Origin: Desulfobulbaceae bacterium BRH_c16a
GTDB lineage: Bacteria; Desulfobacterota; Desulfobulbia; Desulfobulbales; Desulfocapsaceae
Assembly: GCA_000961725.1 (NCBI GenBank)
Contig: LADS01000045.1
Location: forward strand, 17,846-81,845
Reading direction: 5' to 3'
DNA length: 64,000 bases
The first letter of the stretch is position 1. Each line of letters opens with the position of its first letter. Positions 36,231 through 45,890 of this stretch are shown one piece after another. The translations under genes were made by a program, and so were the position numbers. The notes beneath the pieces were generated by a model. That model saw only the letters and a program-made list of their open reading frames with translations. It had not been told where the DNA came from and ran no database searches.

Positions 36231-37625
36231 ATGAGCTCCCTTACCGAAGCAGAAATCCTGCTCGAAACACCTGCTGCCGCTTCTTCCCATCCTGTCCGCA
36301 TCATCACCCGGGAGGAGCATCCTATCCGCATCGACCTGATGGATAGAGATGCGCTCTTTATCCTGAGAAAACTCGGTGAAGCCGGATTTGCCGGCTATTT
36401 GGTCGGCGGTGGCGTGCGCGATCTCTATCTCGGGAAAAAACCGAAGGACTACGATATAAGTACCGACGCGAGACCGGGACAGCTGCGCAAACTTTTCCCG
36501 AACAGCAACACCATCGGCCGCCGCTTTCGCCTGGTCCAGGTTTTTTTCAAGGGTGGCAAAACCATTGAGGTAAGCACCCTGCGCTCGCTCAGCGAGCATG
36601 ACATTGACGGCCCGGAAGAGATACTTGCCCCCAACAACACCTTCGGTACGTTGAGTGAAGATGCCAGACGCCGCGATCTCACAATCAATTCTCTTTTTTT
36701 CGAGATTGACCGCAGCACCATCCTCGATTATGTGGGCGGCATCGACGATCTCGATCGGGGGATCATCCGAATCGCCGGCGATCCGGCAAGAAGAATCGGC
36801 AGAGACCCGGTGCGGATGATGCGGGCAATCCGTCATGCAGCTAGAAATAATTTCGCCATTGAAGAGGACACCTGGACAGCGATTTGCGCGAACTGCAGTA
36901 AAATCTCCCTCTGCCCCCCATCGCGACTGCGCGATGAAATCCTCAAGGACCTGTACAGCGGGGCGGCAGCACCCTGGTTTCATCTGGCTTTCGAATCCGG
37001 ACTCTTTTTCAGTCTCTTTCCTGCCTACCGCGATACTTTTTACAGGTATGCCCAGGATGCCGACCAAACGAAGATTCTCCTTGTTCAACTCCTCGAAACC
37101 ATTGATCGTGCCAACGCCCTGTCGCTCAGCCGGGGCATCCACCGCCAACCGGATTATTTTTTTCTCGGCCTCTTTTTCATCCCCTGGATGGAGGCCCGCT
37201 GGCACCTTCTCAGCGAATTCCGCAAAAGCGGTGCACTCTATCAAGTGGCCAAGCAGATTCGTGAAGAGATCGACCACACCATCGGCATCGACCTCAACTT
37301 TCGCCGTTCGTTGCGGCAGGAAATGGTAAATCTGTTTATCAACCTGGCCATGCTCGTCCATCACAAGCAGCCAAATGGCTGGCCAAAATGGCTGAAAAAC
37401 AAAAGTTATTTCCGAAAAGCACTTCTCTTTTATCATTTTTACCAGGAGGCTGTCACCGGAGAGCCCATCGACGAGATACTGATAGCCCGCGAACCTGTGA
37501 AGCGGTTTCAGGAAGTCGAGCAACAGCCGATCCGAAAAGATGAAGAAATTCATCCACCCGCACCCAAGCTCAAGCCCTCATTCTCTAAAAAAACCAAAGG
37601 CGGCATCTTCGGCTTCAAGAAGTAA
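36231..37625 (+). CDS. pcnB: Poly(A) polymerase / CCA-adding nucleotidyltransferase family protein
   Basis: The protein is 464 residues from the ATG at 36231; the frame is open further upstream to 36135 but that part would overlap the previous gene. The nucleotidyltransferase core has YLVGGGVRDLYLGKKPKDYD with the metal-binding Asp pair, then TIGRRFRLVQVFFKGGKTIE and DDARRRDLTINSLFFEID-type motifs (here EDARRRDLTINSLFFEI). RNA-binding helices and a basic tail (KTKGGIFGFKK) follow. The long C-terminus fits PcnB-type poly(A) polymerase better than a CCA enzyme. The start is uncertain because no clear ribosome site is seen. Confidence 0.85.
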   Translation: MSSLTEAEILLETPAAASSHPVRIITREEHPIRIDLMDRDALFILRKLGEAGFAGYLVGGGVRDLYLGKKPKDYDISTDARPGQLRKLFPNSNTIGRRFRLVQVFFKGGKTIEVSTLRSLSEHDIDGPEEILAPNNTFGTLSEDARRRDLTINSLFFEIDRSTILDYVGGIDDLDRGIIRIAGDPARRIGRDPVRMMRAIRHAARNNFAIEEDTWTAICANCSKISLCPPSRLRDEILKDLYSGAAAPWFHLAFESGLFFSLFPAYRDTFYRYAQDADQTKILLVQLLETIDRANALSLSRGIHRQPDYFFLGLFFIPWMEARWHLLSEFRKSGALYQVAKQIREEIDHTIGIDLNFRRSLRQEMVNLFINLAMLVHHKQPNGWPKWLKNKSYFRKALLFYHFYQEAVTGEPIDEILIAREPVKRFQEVEQQPIRKDEEIHPPAPKLKPSFSKKTKGGIFGFKK

Positions 37626-37845
37626 TCTCGCCATCGCAAACACCAGCCTAAAAGAATTCTCACATTCTCCAACGGTATTTTGAGGTGAAATCTTGTGTTC
37701 TCCTCGTCGGATGCTATAATCGTCGACAGCACAAGTTGCACTTAACTGCCCGAGCATACAGGCACTTCACTCCCTCATGCCTGCACATTCATTTGTGGTT
37801 TTTTACTGTGCCCGCACCACACAGGAAGTAATCGACCGCAAACGA

Positions 37846-38092
37846 TTGTGCGTACTGTGCGTACATAAGTCTTAATACGCGAAGTTTTAGATCGGATTGT
37901 GCAATTCCCGTAGATTACACTTGCGCTAGTACCACAGAGGTGTTATTTTTTGACACTTTTTCACCGGAGAGGTACTGTTTGCACAATTATTTTGTGCTCT
38001 TCCCACAAACATTGACGCACATTTTGCACAATGGCAATAAAAACCTTTCTACGACCGCTTCTGAGCTTTATTGCGCTGCAACTTCTGCACAA
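37846..38092. promoter_or_regulatory. Cluster of six TTGTGC/GCACAA motifs upstream of the hydrogenase operon
   Basis: Copies lie at 37846-37851, 37897-37902, 37981-37986, 37992-37997, 38026-38031 and 38087-38092. Two form a perfect palindrome (GCACAA-TTATT-TTGTGC, 37981-37997), and one sits in a perfect 9-bp tandem duplication (TGTGCGTAC twice, 37847-37864). About 0.1 copies would be expected by chance in this length. The whole gap 37626-38406 (781 bp) holds no gene I can support. Confidence 0.6.
37950..37978 (+). promoter_or_regulatory. Candidate promoter of the hya-hyp operon
   Basis: TTGACA (37950-37955), a 17-bp spacer and a weak -10 (TACTGT, 37973-37978). The expected start site falls within the GCACAATTATTTTGTGC palindrome, which would make that palindrome a repressor-type operator. 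The leader to the first gene would be about 420 bp. Confidence 0.45.
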
Positions 38093-38406
38093 TACTTTCT
38101 CCTTTTTTTCCTTAAAGGTCGGACCAACATACCAATCAAGCAGAACCAATCCGTCCCCTGCACGCCACTCTCAAATCAAGAATGTCGGTGTTTGCACTTT
38201 ACCGAAACCAGCAGTCTGCCAATCGCCTTCCCTCCTCCTGTCCTCCATCAGGGACTCGGCAAGAGAGTTGTTAGTATCTCGAATTTCCAAAGCCGGCCGG
38301 CTTTATTTTTCATATGTATCGTTTTTCAGTTCAATTCTTCGGCGCTTTTGGTCGAAGCAACGCGCAAGGGCGCACATTTGTTGTCACACAGCAATAGGAG
38401 GTTGAT

Positions 38407-39477
38407 ATGGCAGACACAGTAAACAAAGCTCTGGACCCGCAGCTTGATCGGCGCGGATTCCTCAAGGGATGCACAATGGCTGCAGCCGCTTTAGGACTGT
38501 CCGAGGCGATGATCCCCAAACTCGTCGAGGCTGCCGCAACGGCAGAGCGACCGAGAGTTATCTGGCTACATTTCCAGGAATGCACAGGCTGCACAGAGAG
38601 TTTGCTGCGCTCATCGCATCCGGACCTGGCCCGCTTGCTCCTCGATATTATCTCGCTCGATTACCATGAGACGGTCATGGCCGCAGCAGGGCATCAGGCA
38701 GAACACAATCTTCATGAGACGGTTAACAATCATCCCTTCATCCTGGTTGTGGAAGGTGCAATCCCCACCAAGGATGGAGGAATCTATTGTAAAATCGCCG
38801 GCAAAACCGCCATGGATATTCTCGCCGAAGTTGCCCCCAAGGCTTCTGCGATCATCGCCATCGGAACCTGCGCCACCTTTGGCGGCGTCCAGGCTGCGGC
38901 CCCCAACCCGACAGGTGCAGTCGGTGTTCAGGACCTGGTAAGCGGCAAACCGATTATCAACATTCCTGGCTGTCCGCCAAATCCGATTTCCTTCCTTGGA
39001 ACCATTCTCCACTATCTGACCTTCAACAGGCTGCCCGCACTTGATCATCTCAACCGTCCGCTCTTTGCATACGGCCGCAGAATTCATGACCATTGCGAGC
39101 GTCGCGCCCATTTTGACGAGGGTCGTTTTGTCGAGAATTTCGGCGACCAGTTCCATAAACTCGGCTACTGTCTCTACAAAGTCGGCTGCAAAGGCCCCGA
39201 AACCTTCTCCAACTGTCCGGCAGTTCGCTTTAACGATGTCGATGTCTGGCCGGTCAGTGTCGGTCATGGCTGTGTAGGTTGTACAGAACCGAATTTCTGG
39301 GACACCATGACGCCATTTTACGAAAGACTGCCAATGGTAAAAATTCCCGCCAGTGGAATCGTCGAAAGTGCGGATCAGGTTGGTAAAACCATTCTTGGTG
39401 TAACTGCGGCTGCAGTCGGTATCCATGCCGCAGTGGGAATCGGCAAACGACTGATCAAAGGCAAGGAAAAGGAGTAG
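38407..39477 (+). CDS. hyaA: [NiFe] hydrogenase small subunit
   Basis: The 356-residue precursor has a Tat signal (LDRRGFLKGCTMAAA, residues about 12-35). Proximal cluster ligands are in ECTGCTESLL, GTCATFGGVQ and PGCPPNP. The distal cluster has HDHCERR and GYCLYKVGCKGP, and the medial set NCPAV and GHGCVGCTEPNFWD. The site that is Cys in O2-tolerant enzymes is Gly (CTGC), so this is a standard O2-sensitive group 1 enzyme. A C-terminal hydrophobic helix (ILGVTAAAVGIHAAVGI) anchors it in the membrane facing the periplasm. AGGAGG precedes the ATG. Confidence 0.96.
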   Translation: MADTVNKALDPQLDRRGFLKGCTMAAAALGLSEAMIPKLVEAAATAERPRVIWLHFQECTGCTESLLRSSHPDLARLLLDIISLDYHETVMAAAGHQAEHNLHETVNNHPFILVVEGAIPTKDGGIYCKIAGKTAMDILAEVAPKASAIIAIGTCATFGGVQAAAPNPTGAVGVQDLVSGKPIINIPGCPPNPISFLGTILHYLTFNRLPALDHLNRPLFAYGRRIHDHCERRAHFDEGRFVENFGDQFHKLGYCLYKVGCKGPETFSNCPAVRFNDVDVWPVSVGHGCVGCTEPNFWDTMTPFYERLPMVKIPASGIVESADQVGKTILGVTAAAVGIHAAVGIGKRLIKGKEKE

Positions 39478-39596
39478 CAAAAGCTATTTCCCCCTTTGTC
39501 TGCATGATACATTAGCGATAGGAAAAATCTTTTACCGGCGCCTGGAAAACAAAGCATTCTCCAGTATCTGGTAGTTACTATTTGGAGGTTTCACAC

Positions 39597-41297
39597 ATGG
39601 CTCAGCGAATCACCATTGATCCGGTTACCCGGATCGAAGGTCACCTAAGAGTAGATATCGAAGTAGACGGAGGCCTGGTCACCAAGGCATGGTCCTCCGG
39701 CCAGATGTACCGTGGTCTTGAGAACATTCTGAAAGGTCGCGATCCCCGCGATGCGTGGCTATTTGTTCAGCGCATCTGCGGTGTCTGCACCACGGTTCAT
39801 GGTCTTGCTTCCGTCCGTGCCGTTGAAAACGCGCTCGGCCTTGAGATTCCCCTCAATGCCCAGCTCATCCGCAACATGGTCCAGTCGATCCATTGTCTGC
39901 ATGACCATATCGTCCATTTTTATGCCCTGTCGGCCCTTGACTGGGTGGATGTGGTTTCCGCGCTCGACGCCGACCCGGTCGCCACCGCCAAGCTTGCCGA
40001 CAGTCTTTCCGACTGGCCCGGCAACAGCCCAAAACGTTTTGCCGCAGTAAAAGACAAGCTGAAGGCCTTGGTTGCAAGCGGTCAGCTCGGTCCTTTCGCC
40101 AATGCCTATTGGGGCCACTCGGCGATGAAACTGCCGCCTGAGGCGAACCTGATGGCGGTTTCCCATTACCTGGAAGCACTCGACTATCAGCGTAAAGCCA
40201 CTCAGGCTCTGGCCATCATCGGCGGCAAGAACCCCCACATCCAGAACCTCACCGTGGGCGGCGTCACCACCAATCTGAATCCCGAGAATCAAACCGCAGT
40301 GACCATGGAGCGTCTCTACTTCATCAAGCAGCTCGTTGAGGAAGTCAGCTCCTTCATCAAGATGGTCTATATGACCGATGTCGTTGCCGTCGGCGCCCTC
40401 TATGCCGAATGGCTGCCCTACGGCGCAGGCGTAACCAACTACCTTGCTGCCCCGGACATGTTCCTCGATGCCGCTGCAACCAAGGCCGATCTTCCCGGCG
40501 GAACCGTATTTGGCGGCGATCTGAAAACCATCAAGAAGATCGACATCCATGCCGATCCGTATTTCAAGGAGAACGTTCAGGAATCCATCGCCAAGGCCTG
40601 GTATGACGGCGACTGGTCCAAACACCCATGGGAATCGTCAACCGAGCCGAAATTCACCGACTTCGAGGATGAGGGCCGTTACACCTGGCTGAAGGCTCCG
40701 CGTTTCCAAGGCAAACCGATGCAGGTCGGGCCACTGGCCCAGATGGTCGTCGGCTATGCCCAGGGGCATGAGATGACAGTTAAAAACGTCGATGCCTTCC
40801 TGGCTCGCATAAGCGCCGTCGCCGGAGTCACAGTCGGTCCGGAGATTCTCCACAGCACCATCGGTCGTCACGCCGCCCGTGCTGTCCGCGCCGGCATGAT
40901 GGCAGACCTCTGCCTCAAGCATTGGAATCTGCTGGTCAACAATGTCGCCTCAGGCGATTATGAAATTTTCAGACCATGGTCGTATCCCAAAGGTGAACAG
41001 CGAGGCGTCGGCGTCCATGAAGCACCGCGCGGTCTGCTCTCCCACTGGATCGTCATCGAGGACGGCAAAATCAAGAACTACCAGTGTGTTGTTCCTTCCA
41101 CCTGGAATGCCGGCCCTCGGGATGCAGAAGGTCAGCTCGGACCCTACGAAGCTTCTCTTATGGGCAATCCTATTGCTGATCCGGAAAAACCTCTCGAGGT
41201 TCTTCGGACTATACATTCTTTCGACCCATGTATTGCCTGTGCCGTCCATATGCTCGATCCGGAAGGGAAGGAAGTAGTGAAAGTGAAAGCTCTGTAA
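39597..41297 (+). CDS. hyaB: [NiFe] hydrogenase large subunit
   Basis: The protein is 566 residues from the ATG at 39597 (GGAGG 8 bases upstream; a TTG at 39582 is in frame). Nickel-binding motifs are RICGVCTTVH near residue 60 and DPCIACAVH near the C-terminus. The 15-residue tail after that His (MLDPEGKEVVKVKAL) is the part removed by the maturation protease encoded at 46917-47414. It carries the NiFe(CN)2CO site for H2 oxidation in the periplasm, exported with the small subunit's Tat signal. Confidence 0.97.
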   Translation: MAQRITIDPVTRIEGHLRVDIEVDGGLVTKAWSSGQMYRGLENILKGRDPRDAWLFVQRICGVCTTVHGLASVRAVENALGLEIPLNAQLIRNMVQSIHCLHDHIVHFYALSALDWVDVVSALDADPVATAKLADSLSDWPGNSPKRFAAVKDKLKALVASGQLGPFANAYWGHSAMKLPPEANLMAVSHYLEALDYQRKATQALAIIGGKNPHIQNLTVGGVTTNLNPENQTAVTMERLYFIKQLVEEVSSFIKMVYMTDVVAVGALYAEWLPYGAGVTNYLAAPDMFLDAAATKADLPGGTVFGGDLKTIKKIDIHADPYFKENVQESIAKAWYDGDWSKHPWESSTEPKFTDFEDEGRYTWLKAPRFQGKPMQVGPLAQMVVGYAQGHEMTVKNVDAFLARISAVAGVTVGPEILHSTIGRHAARAVRAGMMADLCLKHWNLLVNNVASGDYEIFRPWSYPKGEQRGVGVHEAPRGLLSHWIVIEDGKIKNYQCVVPSTWNAGPRDAEGQLGPYEASLMGNPIADPEKPLEVLRTIHSFDPCIACAVHMLDPEGKEVVKVKAL

Positions 41298-41357
41298 GTC
41301 ATCTTCACATACACTTAAAACTTTACTTTCCGGCTCAAACCGCAGGAGGTTATTAGA

Positions 41358-42002
41358 ATGGCAACATACGAGAAACATCATTGCTGGAGTTTACTGCTCC
41401 GGCTGTTCCACTGGATGTTTGCTCTGTCTATCGTGTTTCTGGTAGTTACAGGGTTCTACATCAACAATCCATGGACTAACTCCATGGTGGAAGGAAGTGC
41501 CAGCTTCCCCATGGCGATTATGCGCTACATGCATTTTATTGCAGCGTACACCTTTTCAGCGGCTGTCGCGATCAGGCTGTTCCTCTATATTTTCGGCAAT
41601 GCCCAGGAAAGAGTCTGGGATATCCTGCCGATTTCCAAGAGGAATCTCAACAACCTGAAAATGACTTTGCTGCAGTACAGCTACATCAGCGATGAGCACG
41701 ACGAGCGTCTCGGTCACAATATTCTGGCCGGTCTCTCCTATTTGTTCACCTTTATCGTTGCTGTAGTCATGGTCCTGAGCGGTTTCTTCATGCTCTACCC
41801 GGAAGCGTCTTTCTGGCAGGGCTGGGGAGTTATGCTGTTTGGCAGTCAACAATTCGCCCGTTACCTCCATCACATTCTCATGTGGTGGTTTATGATCTTT
41901 GCTGTCATCCACCTCTATCTCTGTATCTGGAATGACGTGAAGGAACCCGAGGGACTCATTTCCTCTATCTTTACCGGTGCGAAGTTCAAACACAAAGCAT
42001 AG
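41358..42002 (+). CDS. hyaC: Ni/Fe-hydrogenase b-type cytochrome subunit
   Basis: The 214-residue membrane protein has four helices. The haem-b His residues are in LRLFHWMFALSIVFLVVTGF, MRYMHFIAAYTFSAAVAIRL and the last helix HHILMWWFMIFAVIHLYLCI. It passes electrons from the small subunit to the quinone pool. CAGGAGG precedes the ATG. It overlaps the start of hypF by 26 bp. Confidence 0.95.
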   Translation: MATYEKHHCWSLLLRLFHWMFALSIVFLVVTGFYINNPWTNSMVEGSASFPMAIMRYMHFIAAYTFSAAVAIRLFLYIFGNAQERVWDILPISKRNLNNLKMTLLQYSYISDEHDERLGHNILAGLSYLFTFIVAVVMVLSGFFMLYPEASFWQGWGVMLFGSQQFARYLHHILMWWFMIFAVIHLYLCIWNDVKEPEGLISSIFTGAKFKHKA

Positions 42003-44358
42003 GCAGCAAAAGGTCGAAATTCTTGTCCGGGGTACTGTCCAGGGCGTAGGATTTCGACCCTTTATCTACAACTTAGCCTCTCGTTTCGGGATTTGCGGCA
42101 CGGTGACCAATACCGGAGACGGAGTGGTCATCAAAGCCACGGCCGAGCACGAGAGGCTCTGTTTTTTCATCGGCGCCATAACAAAAGAGGCCCCGCCTCT
42201 CGCCAAAATCACCTCTGTCGAAAGTCATCCGCTTGACACCCCAATAGCCGAACAAAGCTTTTTCATCCTGCCAAGTGTCACCGGCAATTCAGCAAATACT
42301 GCGATACCGCCGGATATAGCGCTCTGCGACGACTGCCTGCGCGAGCTTCTCGATCCAAAGGATGACCGATTCCACTACCCGTTCATCAACTGCACCAATT
42401 GCGGCCCGCGTTTCACCATCGTTGAAACTATCCCTTATGATCGACCCAAGACTTCGATGAAGGTCTTTCCGATGTGTGACCGCTGTGAAGGGGAGTATTA
42501 CGACCCCGGCAACCGAAGGTTTCACGCCCAGCCCAATGCCTGCCCTCGCTGTGGTCCGGGAATCACCCTCCATACTCAGACGGGTGAACCTGTTCCCGCT
42601 ACCGATCCTGTCGCTGCGGCTGTTTCTCTGCTTGCAGATGACAGGGTCCTGGCAATGAGAGGCCTGGGCGGTTTTCATCTGGTCGTCAACGGTTGCTCGG
42701 AAAAAGCTGTCGGCCTGCTCCGCCAAAGAAAAGGTCGACCGGATAAGCCGCTGGCTATTATGGCCCGAGACCTCCTTGCAGCAAGTGCATTCTGTATCGT
42801 AAATGACGCAGAGAAAAAACTCCTTACTTCGCCGGAACGTCCGATAGTTCTGCTGCGCAAAAAAAGTGACTGCGGCCTTGCCGCCAATCTTGCGCCAGGC
42901 ATTGATGAAATCGGCGTAATGCTGCCCTATACGCCTTTGCACCATCTGCTTTTCCAGATGAAAGATTGCCCGCAGGTTCTGGTCATGACCTCCGGCAACA
43001 TCAGCGGCTCGCCAATCTGCACCGCCAATGACGACGCTCTTGCGCGACTTGGGGCAATAGCCGACTTTTTCCTGCTGCACAACCGGGAGATCGTCACTCG
43101 GGTGGACGACTCCGTCGTGAGAGTGGTCGGCGACCACCATCCATTGCTTCTGCGACGAGCCAGGGGTTTTGTTCCCGCACCGGTCATGATCGACCGGCAA
43201 TTGCCGAAGATCCTCGGCTGCGGCGCGGGGTTGAAAAGCACCTTCAGTCTCGGCAGGGACCGGAGTGTCTTCACCAGTCAGCATATCGGCGATCTCGACA
43301 GCCTGCCGACCTATGATTTCTACCTTGAATCGATCGATCACCTCAAAAGCGTCCTGCAACTGGAACCGGAAGCGGTCGCCTGCGACCTTCATCCCGATTA
43401 CCTGAGCAGCCGTTTTGCCGCAGAACTGGGGCTGCCGCTGTACAAGGTGCAGCATCATCATGCCCATGCGGTCGCCGTCATGGCCGAGCACCGTCTTGAC
43501 GGGCCTGTTCTTGCGGTGATCCTTGACGGAACCGGCCTCGGCGAGGACGGCACCATATGGGGTGGGGAAATTTTGCTCGCGGACCTTACCGGCTTCAAAC
43601 GTCTGGGCCATCTCAGCCATCTGCTTCTGCCCGGCGGTGACGCCGCCAACACCGAGCCCTGGCGAATGGGTTTATCCGCTCTCTACCAGACCTTCGGCCC
43701 TGCCGGCCTTGTTGCAGAAAGGCTGCCGCCGGCTCTTGCACAATTGGATCAAGCGACAGTTGACACCATTTCTTCGATGATGGTCAATGGATTTCATTCT
43801 CCACTCACCTCCAGCTGCGGCAGATTATTTGATGCAGTGGCCTCTCTTCTTGGCCTGCGGCAGAAAATAAGTTACGAGGGGCAGGCTGCCATGGAGTTGG
43901 AAACACTCGCCAAAAGGGCCCACACTTCATCGTGGCTTGCGCAACTCTCGCCCAAAGCGCACAAAGACATCTCCCCCTTTCTCATTGAAGTGAAAGGAAA
44001 ATGGGAGATTAGTTCACCGGAATTTGTTAAAATGGTTTACGACGGAATGACTAAGGCTGAGCCGGCATCGGTTATCGCTCTGCGCTTCCATTCCCTCCTT
44101 ATCGGCAGTATTACAAGACTTATCGAAATTCTCGCTCATCAGACAGGTATAAAACACGTTGTGCTTTCCGGCGGCTGCATGCAGAACAGCTTACTGCTGG
44201 AGGGTCTCTTTCATACTCTGAATACAGTTCACCTGCAGGCTTTTACAGGAAACATGCTCCCGGTCAATGACGGAGCGGTTTCTTTCGGTCAGACAATAAT
44301 AGGAGGTTTACGACATGTGTCTCGCAATTCCCATGAGGGTAACCAGCGTCCAGGGTGA
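41977..44358 (+). CDS. hypF: Carbamoyltransferase HypF
   Basis: The 793-residue protein makes the thiocarbamoyl donor for the cyanide ligands of the NiFe site. Domains in order are an acylphosphatase (VRGTVQGVGFRPFIYNLA), two zinc fingers (CDDCLRELLDP...NCTNCGPRF and CDRCEGEYYDP...CPRCGPG), a YrdC domain (about residues 200-390) and a Kae1-like carbamoyltransferase (HHHAHAVAVMAEH, DGTGLGEDGTIWGGE, VLSGGCMQNSLLLEGL). The only available start is a GTG inside hyaC with no visible ribosome site, so coupled reinitiation is likely. Confidence 0.95.
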   Translation: MRSSNTKHRQQKVEILVRGTVQGVGFRPFIYNLASRFGICGTVTNTGDGVVIKATAEHERLCFFIGAITKEAPPLAKITSVESHPLDTPIAEQSFFILPSVTGNSANTAIPPDIALCDDCLRELLDPKDDRFHYPFINCTNCGPRFTIVETIPYDRPKTSMKVFPMCDRCEGEYYDPGNRRFHAQPNACPRCGPGITLHTQTGEPVPATDPVAAAVSLLADDRVLAMRGLGGFHLVVNGCSEKAVGLLRQRKGRPDKPLAIMARDLLAASAFCIVNDAEKKLLTSPERPIVLLRKKSDCGLAANLAPGIDEIGVMLPYTPLHHLLFQMKDCPQVLVMTSGNISGSPICTANDDALARLGAIADFFLLHNREIVTRVDDSVVRVVGDHHPLLLRRARGFVPAPVMIDRQLPKILGCGAGLKSTFSLGRDRSVFTSQHIGDLDSLPTYDFYLESIDHLKSVLQLEPEAVACDLHPDYLSSRFAAELGLPLYKVQHHHAHAVAVMAEHRLDGPVLAVILDGTGLGEDGTIWGGEILLADLTGFKRLGHLSHLLLPGGDAANTEPWRMGLSALYQTFGPAGLVAERLPPALAQLDQATVDTISSMMVNGFHSPLTSSCGRLFDAVASLLGLRQKISYEGQAAMELETLAKRAHTSSWLAQLSPKAHKDISPFLIEVKGKWEISSPEFVKMVYDGMTKAEPASVIALRFHSLLIGSITRLIEILAHQTGIKHVVLSGGCMQNSLLLEGLFHTLNTVHLQAFTGNMLPVNDGAVSFGQTIIGGLRHVSRNSHEGNQRPG

Positions 44359-44581
44359 CCCGGACGATTTCACCACCCACCAGATAGCCACAGTCGATGC
44401 CGACGGAATCAGCAAGGAGGTTCGTCTTGAGATAGTCGACCACTGGCCTTCAGTCGGCGATTATGTGATCATCCATGCCGGATTCGCCATCCATTCCCTG
44501 GTAGAGGAAGAAGCTCTGAAAAATATTGCACTCCTGCGGGAACTGGCCGAGAATATGCCGGAAGAACTTCTCTGCCGATAG
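44315..44581 (+). CDS. hypC: Hydrogenase assembly chaperone HypC
   Basis: The 88-residue protein begins MCLAIPMRVTSVQG; the essential Cys2 binds the Fe(CN)2CO unit with HypD and delivers it to the large subunit. DYVIIHAGFAIHSLVEEEA is the conserved second half. AGGAGG precedes the ATG. It overlaps hypF by 44 bp. Confidence 0.95.
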   Translation: MCLAIPMRVTSVQGDPDDFTTHQIATVDADGISKEVRLEIVDHWPSVGDYVIIHAGFAIHSLVEEEALKNIALLRELAENMPEELLCR

Positions 44582-44590
44582 GTGCCAGCC

Positions 44591-45679
44591 ATGAAATATC
44601 TTGATGAATACCGAGACATAAGTCTGGCCAAACCGCTGGTCGAGGAGTTGAAAAAGGCGGTCACCAAGCCGCTGCGGGTTATGGAGGTGTGCGGCTCCCA
44701 TACCATGGCCGTGTTCCGCAACGGCTTGCGGACTATCCTGCCGCCAGGTCTTGAGCTCGTCTCCGGCCCCGGTTGCCCGGTCTGTGTCACTTCCGCTTCG
44801 CATATGGACGCCTTTATCGGCATGGCCGATCGTCCCGGCGTTCGCGTCGCCATTTTCGGCGATCTTTTTCGCGTCCCCGGCACCCGCGGCTCTCTTGCCG
44901 AAGCAAGTTCCCGAGGCGCAAAAGTCGATATCGTCTACTCGCCGATGGATGCTTTGGACCTTGCCGTAAAAAATCCGCATGAACTGGTCGTCTTTCTTGG
45001 CGTCGGTTTTGAAACCACCACTCCCGGTATTGCCGCGACCATCCTCACCGCGCACAACACCAACGTCAAAAATTTTGCCGTGTTTTCAACCCAGAAAGTC
45101 ATGCCTGCTCCCATGGAGGCACTGCTCAGCGATCCCGCCCTGAAGATTGACGGCCTGCTCTGTCCCGGCCACGTTTCCTCGATTATCGGCGCGGGAGCCT
45201 GGGAACCTCTGGTAAGAAAATACAACCTTGCCTGCGTGGTCAGTGGTTTTGAAACCGCCGATCTCTTGAAAAGTCTCATCCTTCTCGCCCGCCAGGTGGG
45301 CAATAATGACAGGAAGGTGGAGAATGTCTATCCCCGTGCCGTCTCGTGGGAGGGCAATCTGCGTGCGGCGAAGATGGTTGCCGAGATTTTCGAACCGGCC
45401 GATATGGACTGGCGCGGCCTTGGCCGGATTCCTTTAAGCGGCTTGAAGATCCGAAATAAATATGCCGACTTCGATGCCGAGGTCCGGCTTGAGATTACGC
45501 TTCCCGAAGCGAAGGAACCCAAAGGCTGCTTGTGCGGCAACATCCTCAAAGGCATGAACACTCCGCGGGAATGTGTGCTTTTCGATACCCGCTGCTCTCC
45601 CGCCAATCCGATCGGGCCGTGCATGGTCTCGAGCGAAGGTACCTGCTCCGCATATCATAAATACGGTCGGGATGAGTAG
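44591..45679 (+). CDS. hypD: Hydrogenase formation protein HypD
   Basis: The protein is 362 residues from the ATG at 44591; a GTG at 44582, directly after the hypC stop, would add three. Conserved motifs are MEVCGSHTMAVFRNGLR, SGPGCPVCVT, FLGVGFETTTPGIA, LCPGHVSSIIG and the C-terminal [4Fe-4S] cysteines (GCLCGNILKG and FDTRCSPANPIGPCMVS). With HypC it is the scaffold for the Fe(CN)2CO group. An inverted-repeat element follows 6 bp after the stop. Confidence 0.96.
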   Translation: MKYLDEYRDISLAKPLVEELKKAVTKPLRVMEVCGSHTMAVFRNGLRTILPPGLELVSGPGCPVCVTSASHMDAFIGMADRPGVRVAIFGDLFRVPGTRGSLAEASSRGAKVDIVYSPMDALDLAVKNPHELVVFLGVGFETTTPGIAATILTAHNTNVKNFAVFSTQKVMPAPMEALLSDPALKIDGLLCPGHVSSIIGAGAWEPLVRKYNLACVVSGFETADLLKSLILLARQVGNNDRKVENVYPRAVSWEGNLRAAKMVAEIFEPADMDWRGLGRIPLSGLKIRNKYADFDAEVRLEITLPEAKEPKGCLCGNILKGMNTPRECVLFDTRCSPANPIGPCMVSSEGTCSAYHKYGRDE

Positions 45680-45685
45680 ATTTCT

Positions 45686-45834
45686 CCAGGAGTCTGTCGG
45701 ATTATAGCAATTTTTTCTCAGATCGAGGCAAACTCGAAAAAATTACCGGAGGCATATAATTAATATTCCGAGGATAATTTTTTCGGGTTTAACGAAGAGA
45801 TGGGGGAAAAGGGCATAATCCGACAGGCTCCTGG
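45686..45834. mobile_element. 149-bp MITE-like element inserted in the hyp operon
   Basis: Terminal inverted repeats CCAGGAGTCTGTCGGATTAT (45686-45705) and ATAATCCGACAGGCTCCTGG (45815-45834) match at 19 of 20 positions. The AT-rich interior contains an inner hairpin (AATTTTTT ... CGAG-GCAAA-CTCG ... AAAAAATT). There is no coding frame. No target duplication is evident. It separates hypD from hypE in an otherwise tightly packed operon. Confidence 0.65.
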
Positions 45835-45890
45835 GCGCGATCAACTGACTGCACCCCCTAACCCAGTCCAGAAGAGGATAAAACAGGTCA

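Noticed and set aside
38350..38363. GG-N10-GC spacing before hyaA suggesting a sigma-54 promoter
   Set aside because: The flanking bases (TGGTCG and ACGC) deviate from both the -24 and -12 boxes; only the spacing fits.
37940..38422. 160-codon plus-strand frame upstream of hyaA
   Set aside because: No ribosome site, overlaps the promoter motifs and the hyaA start, and the translation has no protein-like pattern.
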